64,000 bases of DNA from contig JOFO01000020.1 of NCBI GenBank assembly GCA_000721275.1, positions 44,227-108,226 of the forward strand. Reading direction: 5' to 3'. Position numbers and translations under genes: made by a program. The notes under the pieces are model-generated. The model ran no database searches and was not told the origin of the DNA. It was given only the letters and a program-made list of their open reading frames with translations. Source of the stretch: Microtetraspora glauca. Lineage in GTDB: Bacteria; Actinomycetota; Actinomycetes; Streptomycetales; Streptomycetaceae. Below, one piece after another: positions 59,233-64,000 of this stretch (positions are counted from its first letter, which is position 1; each line of letters starts with the position of its first letter).

Positions 59233-59896
59233 GGTCCGGTCGCAACCGGATCAGCGTGTCGCCGTCATCGGCCTCGGCCGCTTCGACGGTTCCCTCGCCA
59301 ACGAGCTGATGCGCCGGGGCTGGGACGTCCTCGGCATCGACGCGGACGCCCGCCTCGTCCAGAAGTACAGCGACCAGCTCACCCACGCCGTCGTCGCCGA
59401 CGCCACCGACCCCGACGTGCTCGGCCAGCTCGGCGTGCACGAGTTCACCAGCGCCGTGGTCGGCATCGGCAGTGACATCGAGGCGAGCATCCTCATCAGC
59501 TCCAACCTCCTGGAAGCCGGTGTCCCCAACATCTGGGCCAAGGCGATCAGCCGCCAGCACGGCCAGATCCTCGAACGCCTCGGCGTGCACCACGTCGTCC
59601 TGCCCGAACACGAGATGGGCGAACGCGTCGCGCACCTCGTCACCGGCCGGATGCTCGACTTCATCGAGTTCGACGACGACTACGCCCTGGTCAAGACGGT
59701 CGCCCCGAGCGCGGCGACCGGCCGGTCCCTCGGTCAGTCCCAGGTCCGCAGCCGCTTCGGCGTGACCGTCGTCGGTATCAAGCGTCCGGGTGAGGACTTC
59801 ACCTACGCGACCGCCGAGACGGTCGTCGCGACGGGCGACATCATCGTCGTCACGGGAAAGACCAGGGCGGTGGAGGCCTTCACCGAGCTGCCCTGA
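59180..59896 (+). CDS. TrkA/KtrA-type potassium uptake regulatory subunit, 238 aa
   Basis: Cytosolic RCK protein gating the TrkH/Ktr channel. Rossmann motif VIGLGRFDGSLANEL with the strand-2 acid GIDADA, then a C-terminal RCK_C domain (about 155-238). TTG 59180 overlaps the trkH frame by 53 bp and has GAGGAG about 10 bases upstream, so it would normally be coupled to trkH. Intact, though its partner is broken. Confidence 0.9.
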   Translation: MASFLHRLRKRRTSRPGEVRSQPDQRVAVIGLGRFDGSLANELMRRGWDVLGIDADARLVQKYSDQLTHAVVADATDPDVLGQLGVHEFTSAVVGIGSDIEASILISSNLLEAGVPNIWAKAISRQHGQILERLGVHHVVLPEHEMGERVAHLVTGRMLDFIEFDDDYALVKTVAPSAATGRSLGQSQVRSRFGVTVVGIKRPGEDFTYATAETVVATGDIIVVTGKTRAVEAFTELP

Positions 59897-59969
59897 CATA
59901 GGATCGTCCGCTGGTGAGCCGGGAAGCCTGGTCGGCACTGTCTTCCGCCTGCCCCGAAAGAGCCCGGCC

Positions 59970-60257
59970 GTGCCCTTCACCCTGCTTCTGCTCGCCCTGT
60001 TCGCCCTCGCCTTCCTGGTCTTCGACGTCGTCCTGTGCGTCCGGGTGTGGCGGATGACGGAGCTGCCCCGGTGGCGGCGGCTCCTTCCCGCACTGCTGCT
60101 GTGCGTGGCGCTGGCGGCGAGTGCGGGCCGCGCCTGGGGCGTCACGGGCGTGGCCGAGGCGGTCGCGTTTCCGCTCCACGTGGCCACCGCGCTGCTCGGA
60201 ATGTACGAGGTGGACCGGCGGCGCCGGCGCCGTGAGCGTCCGGGCGTGACCGTATGA
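59970..60257 (+). CDS. Small membrane protein, 95 aa
   Basis: Three hydrophobic segments (FTLLLLALFALAFLVFDVVL, LLPALLLCVALAASAG, VAFPLHVATALLG) and a basic tail RRRRRRER. The start at GTG 59970 is inferred; the frame is open upstream. Stop overlaps the next gene as ATGA. Function unknown. Confidence 0.65.
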   Translation: MPFTLLLLALFALAFLVFDVVLCVRVWRMTELPRWRRLLPALLLCVALAASAGRAWGVTGVAEAVAFPLHVATALLGMYEVDRRRRRRERPGVTV

Positions 60258-60583
60258 GTACGTCGCAGAGCTGGGGACTCGTCGTGGGCGGAGCGGTGTT
60301 CCTCCTCGCTCCGAGTGTCGCCGTGCTGACCGGCCGGCGGCCGTGCTTCCTGCGCGGTTCACGGGCTCCGGCGCCGCTGCTGAGCGCTGTCGGTCTGTGT
60401 GCGTACGCCGCTGTGCTGGTCGACGAGATTCCCCGCCTGGCCGGTGCTTCTCCTGCCGTGCGCGGCACGTGCTCCTACGTCGGGCTGGGATTGATGGGGA
60501 CGGCCGTCGGTCTGTTCATCCTCTACGAAACGCTCGCCGCCCTGGACCGGCGGGGGCGGAAGCGACGGTGGGGCGGGAAATGA
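60254..60583 (+). CDS. Small membrane protein, 109 aa
   Basis: Three hydrophobic segments (WGLVVGGAVFLLAPSVAVL, LLSAVGLCAYAAVLV, VGLGLMGTAVGLFIL) and a basic C-terminus. Linked by ATGA overlaps to both neighbours, giving a strict order with the following regulator gene. Not recognised. Confidence 0.7.
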   Translation: MSTSQSWGLVVGGAVFLLAPSVAVLTGRRPCFLRGSRAPAPLLSAVGLCAYAAVLVDEIPRLAGASPAVRGTCSYVGLGLMGTAVGLFILYETLAALDRRGRKRRWGGK

Positions 60584-61632
60584 GAGACGACTACACACCC
60601 GAGTACGTGTCGTTGCTGGCGGACGTGGCGGCCACCGGCCGACGCCTGACCAGGGACGAGATCGAACGGCGCCGTCAGGCCGGTGAGGAGGCGGCCGGTG
60701 CCGGGCACGCCCTGCGGGAGCTGGTCGGCAACCATTTGAGCGCGGTCCGGTCCGCCTGGCCCGAGCGGCCCTTGAGCCGGAGGACGGTCATGGACCTGCT
60801 CGCCGTGGTCGAGCAGTCCGTGGACGCCTTCTCCGCCGGATTCGAACGGGCCCAGCGACTCGCCGTCCGCCAGGAGGAGGCCGAGCGCCGGGAGTTCATC
60901 GACGACCTGCTGTACGGGCGCAGCGACCTGGGCCGCACGGCCGAACGGGCCGAACGCTTCGGCCTGCGCCTGTCCCAGGCCCACGCCGTCGCCGTCGCCC
61001 GCGGACCCCAGGCGTACACCGAGGCCGACCCGGTCCCGCAGCAGGTGGAACGGGCTCTGATCGGCCGGTTCGGCGACCGGCACATCCTGCTCACCACCAA
61101 GGGCGGCCGGATGGTCTGCGTCGCCCCCGGTGACCAGCCCGATGTCCTCGCCCACTTCGCCAAGCAGGCGTTCGCCGCCACCGGCGGGGGACAGGCGGCG
61201 ATCGGCAGGCCCCAGCCGGGACCCCGAGGCGTGGTGCACTCGTACGAAGAGGCCCTCGGCGCCCTCGACCTCGCGGATCGTCTCGGCCTCGACGCGCCCG
61301 TCCTGTACGCGGTCGACCTCCTGGTCTACCCGGTTCTCACCCGGGACCGGCAGGCCATGGAGGACCTCGTCCGCAGCACCCTCGGGCCGCTGCGCTCGTC
61401 GCGCGGCGGCCCGGAACCGCTTCTCGACACGCTGAGCGCCTACTTCGGGAGCGGATGCGTGGCGACCCGGACGGCCCAGGATCTCAACCTGTCCGTCAGA
61501 GCGGTCAGTTACCGCCTGGAGCGCATCCATCGGCTGACCGGCGCCGACCCGGCCGACCCGGCCAGCCGCTACACCCTTCAGACCGCCGTGATCGGAGCCC
61601 GCCTGCTCGGCTGGCCGGAGAAGGACTTCTGA
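60580..61632 (+). CDS. PucR/CdaR-family helix-turn-helix regulator, 350 aa
   Basis: Transcription factor with a central GGDEF-like/CdaR region and a C-terminal PucR HTH_30 (TLSAYFGSGCVATRTAQDLN and LSVRAVSYRLERIHRLTG). The N-terminal 100 residues are a helical sensor-like part. ATG 60580 overlaps the small membrane gene by four bases, so it is probably controlled together with the two membrane proteins, which might act as its sensor. Confidence 0.88.
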   Translation: MRDDYTPEYVSLLADVAATGRRLTRDEIERRRQAGEEAAGAGHALRELVGNHLSAVRSAWPERPLSRRTVMDLLAVVEQSVDAFSAGFERAQRLAVRQEEAERREFIDDLLYGRSDLGRTAERAERFGLRLSQAHAVAVARGPQAYTEADPVPQQVERALIGRFGDRHILLTTKGGRMVCVAPGDQPDVLAHFAKQAFAATGGGQAAIGRPQPGPRGVVHSYEEALGALDLADRLGLDAPVLYAVDLLVYPVLTRDRQAMEDLVRSTLGPLRSSRGGPEPLLDTLSAYFGSGCVATRTAQDLNLSVRAVSYRLERIHRLTGADPADPASRYTLQTAVIGARLLGWPEKDF

Positions 61633-62202
61633 ACGCGCACCAGGACCCGGTACTACGGACCGCCGGGCATCACCTTGCCCATGACAAGGTCGCGCTCACA
61701 CCGGAGGGCATGGAATACCGCACCTCCTGCGGCCGCAGGACGCTCCCGCTCATCGGGGGCTGCCCGTGGCGCGCAGCACGGCCGTGACGGTCGGGATCTC
61801 CTCGCGAGGAGCCCCGGGCTGCCTCCTGTCACAGGCGCGCCTCCCCGACAACGCCCCACGTCGCCGACACCCATGTCACGTCGACGGGGACGGCTCCCTG
61901 CGGTGTGTCGGCCACGCCGCCCTCGTACGCGATCCCCGGTTGCCTGCATCACCCGGCAGGTCACCGAGCCCGCTCATGCCAGTGAGGTGCACGCGACCGC
62001 GCTCCCCTCGCGACCGTGCCCACCGGAATCCTCGACCGGGAAGCGGCGGAGATCCGCGGCCGGACGGAAGCGGACGTCAGGGAACGCGGTGAGGGACGCA
62101 GCGGTCAGGAGTCTCGCGTAGCTGCACGCAAAAGGGGGTAGAACCCCCAAAACGGCTGGAAACGTGACCGTGTCGCGTCGCCATCAGCGTCCGGAGGACG
62201 CC
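61633..62202. other. Intergenic region, no gene seen
   Basis: 570 bases between the PucR gene and the NfeD gene. No ORF with a ribosome site. A small hairpin GGGGG-TAGAA-CCCCC lies at 62134-62148. Confidence 0.5.
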
Positions 62203-62634
62203 ATGGGTGTCTGGCTGGTCTGGTTGATCCTCGCGGGGGTGCTCGCGGTGGCGGAGATCTTCACGCTCACCGCCGCGCTCGGCATCCTGGGCGTGGCCGC
62301 CGCGATCACCGCGGGCGCCGCCGCCCTGGGGCTGGGGGCGCCGCTGCAGCTCGTGGTCTTCACCGTTCTCTCGGCGACAGGCCTTTTCGTCGTGCGCCCC
62401 GTGGCCTTCCGTCATCTGGTGGAGCCCCCGGCGGAGAAGTTCGGTGTCGACGCGCTGGTGGGCCGGCCCGCCCGCGTCGTATCGGAGGTCACCGGGGCGG
62501 GCGGCAGGATCCGTCTCGGCGGCGAGGAGTGGACGGCGCGGGCCTACGACGAAACGCTCGTGATTCCTCCGGGGGCCACCGTCGACGTCGTCGAGATCGA
62601 CGGCGCCACCGCCGTCGTCTATCCCCGGGAGTAG
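62203..62634 (+). CDS. NfeD family membrane protein, 143 aa
   Basis: Three hydrophobic segments in the first 70 residues and a C-terminal OB-fold (ALVGRPARVVSEVTGAGG, VDVVEIDGATAVVYP). ATG 62203 has GGAGG five bases upstream and is preferred over the in-frame GTG 62164. It precedes an SPFH gene by four bases, the standard NfeD-stomatin pair. Confidence 0.9.
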   Translation: MGVWLVWLILAGVLAVAEIFTLTAALGILGVAAAITAGAAALGLGAPLQLVVFTVLSATGLFVVRPVAFRHLVEPPAEKFGVDALVGRPARVVSEVTGAGGRIRLGGEEWTARAYDETLVIPPGATVDVVEIDGATAVVYPRE

Positions 62635-62638
62635 AGCC

Positions 62639-63721
62639 ATGGACGTGTCCGGAGTGCTCATCGCCGGTCTGATCCTCGCGGCGCTCGCCGTGTTCACCGT
62701 CGTTCGCGCGGTGCGCATCGTGCCGCAGGCGCGCGCCCGCAACGTCGAGCGTCTCGGCCGCTACCGGCGCACCCTGAGGCCAGGGCTGAACCTCGTGATC
62801 CCCTACATCGACCGGGTCTACCCGGTGATCGACCTGCGGGAGCAGGTGGTCTCCTTCCGGCCCCAGCCGGTGATCACCGAGGACAATCTGGTCGTCGAGA
62901 TCGACACCGTGCTGTACTTCCAGGTCACCGACCCGCGGGCGGCCGCCTACGAGATCGCGGACTTCCTCCAGGGTGTCGAGCAGCTCACCGTCACCACCCT
63001 GCGCAACGTCGTGGGCTCGATGGACCTGGAGAAGACCCTCACCTCGCGCGACACCATCAACAGCCAGCTGCGCGGGGTGCTCGACGACGCCACCGGGAAG
63101 TGGGGGCTGCGCGTCAACAGGGTGGAGATCAAGGCCATCGACCCTCCGCAGTCCATCAAGGACGCGATGGAGAAGCAGATGCGCGCCGAGCGCGACAAGC
63201 GGGCGGCGATCCTCGGGGCCGAGGGGCAGCGGCAGTCGCAGATCCTGACCGCGGAGGGGGACAAGCAGGCCGCCGTGCTCCGGGCGGAAGGCAATCGCAC
63301 CGCCGAGATCCTCAAGGCCGAGGGGCAGTCCCGGGCCATCGACGAGGTCTTCCAGGCCGTTCACCGCAACGACCCTGACCCGCAGCTCCTCGCCTACCAG
63401 TACCTGCAGACGCTGCCCCAGCTCGCCCAGGGCGCGGGCAGCACCTTCTGGGTGATCCCCGGCGAGGTCACCGCAGCCCTTCAGGGCGTGTCGCGTGCCT
63501 TCAACGAGGTGCTGCCCCAGTCGCCGGCGACCCGGCAGACGTCCGCGGAGGACAGGGCCGCCACCGAAGCGGCCGAGGACGCGGCCCGCGCCGCGGAAGC
63601 CGCCGCCGAGGCGCTCGCGGACGCCGCCGAAGCCGACCCCGACGTGCGCCCCCTCGCTGCCGACGGGCAGTCGGCGGGGGTGTCGGGGCAAGGAGAGAAG
63701 GGGTCGGAGAGCGCCCCGTGA
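62639..63721 (+). CDS. SPFH/stomatin-like (HflK/QmcA-type) membrane protein, 360 aa
   Basis: N-terminal membrane anchor (VLIAGLILAALAVFTVV), a band-7 domain at about 25-200 (VERLGRYRRTLRPGLNLVIP, TLRNVVGSMDLEKTLTSRD), a coiled-coil helix with repeats EGQRQSQILTAEGDKQAA, and an Ala-rich acidic tail. Stomatins form membrane rings and modulate proteases or transport. Paired with the NfeD gene 4 bp upstream. Confidence 0.93.
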   Translation: MDVSGVLIAGLILAALAVFTVVRAVRIVPQARARNVERLGRYRRTLRPGLNLVIPYIDRVYPVIDLREQVVSFRPQPVITEDNLVVEIDTVLYFQVTDPRAAAYEIADFLQGVEQLTVTTLRNVVGSMDLEKTLTSRDTINSQLRGVLDDATGKWGLRVNRVEIKAIDPPQSIKDAMEKQMRAERDKRAAILGAEGQRQSQILTAEGDKQAAVLRAEGNRTAEILKAEGQSRAIDEVFQAVHRNDPDPQLLAYQYLQTLPQLAQGAGSTFWVIPGEVTAALQGVSRAFNEVLPQSPATRQTSAEDRAATEAAEDAARAAEAAAEALADAAEADPDVRPLAADGQSAGVSGQGEKGSESAP

Positions 63722-64000
63722 CGCCGGGCCGGAGGGACGCGTGACAGGGCTGTCCAGCTCGCACGCTCCTGACCTGCGAAAATGCGTGCCCTCTGAACGG
63801 ATCGCCATGTCCGGATAACGGTCACGTCACGGGTGCTGGTCTTTTTCCGGATTACTGCGCGTTATGTGATTTAGGTCACATGGTGATGAGTGGGTCTGTG
63901 TTAGGAATGCGCAACTCCGCAGGTGGCACCACCCCTCGCCGCCTTCCGGAGGGCCGGCACGTACCGGCCCCGTACCCCCTGGTGATCACGCTCCGAGTCC
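63722..64000. other. Intergenic leader of a gene beyond the window
   Basis: No ORF seen. It contains a Crp-like palindrome at 63864-63881, a possible -10 (TAGGAA, 63902-63907), and a hairpin GGCCGG/CCGGCC near 63951-63970. The AT-rich stretch 63838-63900 contrasts with the rest and marks a promoter of a plus-strand gene starting downstream. Confidence 0.55.
63864..63881. promoter_or_regulatory. Crp-like binding site
   Basis: ATGTGATTTAGGTCACAT: 6-bp perfect arms around a 6-base spacer. It fits both the E. coli-type TGTGA-N6-TCACA and the Streptomyces Crp consensus GTG-N6-GNCAC. It would overlap the -35 of the promoter downstream. Confidence 0.65.

Noticed and set aside
61675..62121. 148-residue plus-strand frame between the PucR and NfeD genes
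   Set aside because: Shadow-like composition, no ribosome site, no motif.
1..64000. CRISPR arrays, tRNA, rRNA or an intact prophage
   Set aside because: No regularly spaced repeats, no tRNA/rRNA-like sequence and no phage structural gene cluster were seen.

Overview
The window is about 72% G+C with strong C/G third-position codon bias, frequent GTG/TTG starts, four-base ATGA/GTGA gene overlaps and many actinobacterial families. It is almost certainly chromosome from a Streptomyces. From memory of S. coelicolor, the order idi, cation transporter, CDP-alcohol transferase cluster, hopanoid cluster matches SCO6745-SCO6771; this is recalled, not searched.

Layout. 1-10.6 kb: a truncated ABC-F ATPase, a Tex protein, an SCO6745-type protein, a crotonase, an HdeD-type membrane protein, a regulatory ATPase, IPP isomerase (idi), a methyltransferase-acetyltransferase fusion and a CDF metal exporter. 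11.0-17.2 kb: a coupled six-gene cluster with two CDP-alcohol phosphotransferases, a nucleotidyltransferase, a glycerol-1-phosphate-dehydrogenase-like enzyme and a TagG/TagH-type exporter, probably making and exporting a phosphodiester-linked polyol product of unknown structure. 17.3-28.7 kb: a TetR gene and the hopanoid operon (leader ORF, hpnC, hpnD, hpnE, prenyl synthase, shc, hpnG, hpnH, aminotransferase), then an XRE/cupin regulator with twin operators and a small membrane protein. 28.7-41.3 kb: a Tyr phosphatase, a LysM/M23 wall hydrolase under a ydaO (c-di-AMP) riboswitch, an SGNH hydrolase, the uncharacterised five-gene STM4011-STM4015 cassette, a DUF6745 gene with a small partner, a SIMPL protein, a TetR regulator and a metallo-beta-lactamase-fold gene.

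About 41.3-57.5 kb is accessory and decayed. It starts inside the metallo-hydrolase gene, which looks mosaic. It holds a four-gene operon whose products resemble type VII (WXG/ESX) secretion substrates, an eroded second copy of that operon, a Tn3 transposase scrap, frameshifted siderophore-uptake genes fused to the tail of a WD40 gene, small membrane or secreted proteins, an AraC regulator and an NfeD-flotillin pair. From 57.8 kb come a TrkH/TrkA potassium system (trkH broken by one amber codon), two small membrane proteins with a PucR-type regulator, a second NfeD-SPFH pair, and a Crp-like palindrome upstream of an unseen gene.

How the genes work together. idi makes DMAPP; the prenyl synthase extends it to FPP; HpnC/D/E make squalene; Shc cyclises it; HpnH, HpnG and the aminotransferase add and process the C35 side chain. 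The most promising undescribed systems are the STM4011-4015 cassette and the G1P-dehydrogenase/CDP-alcohol/ABC-exporter cluster.
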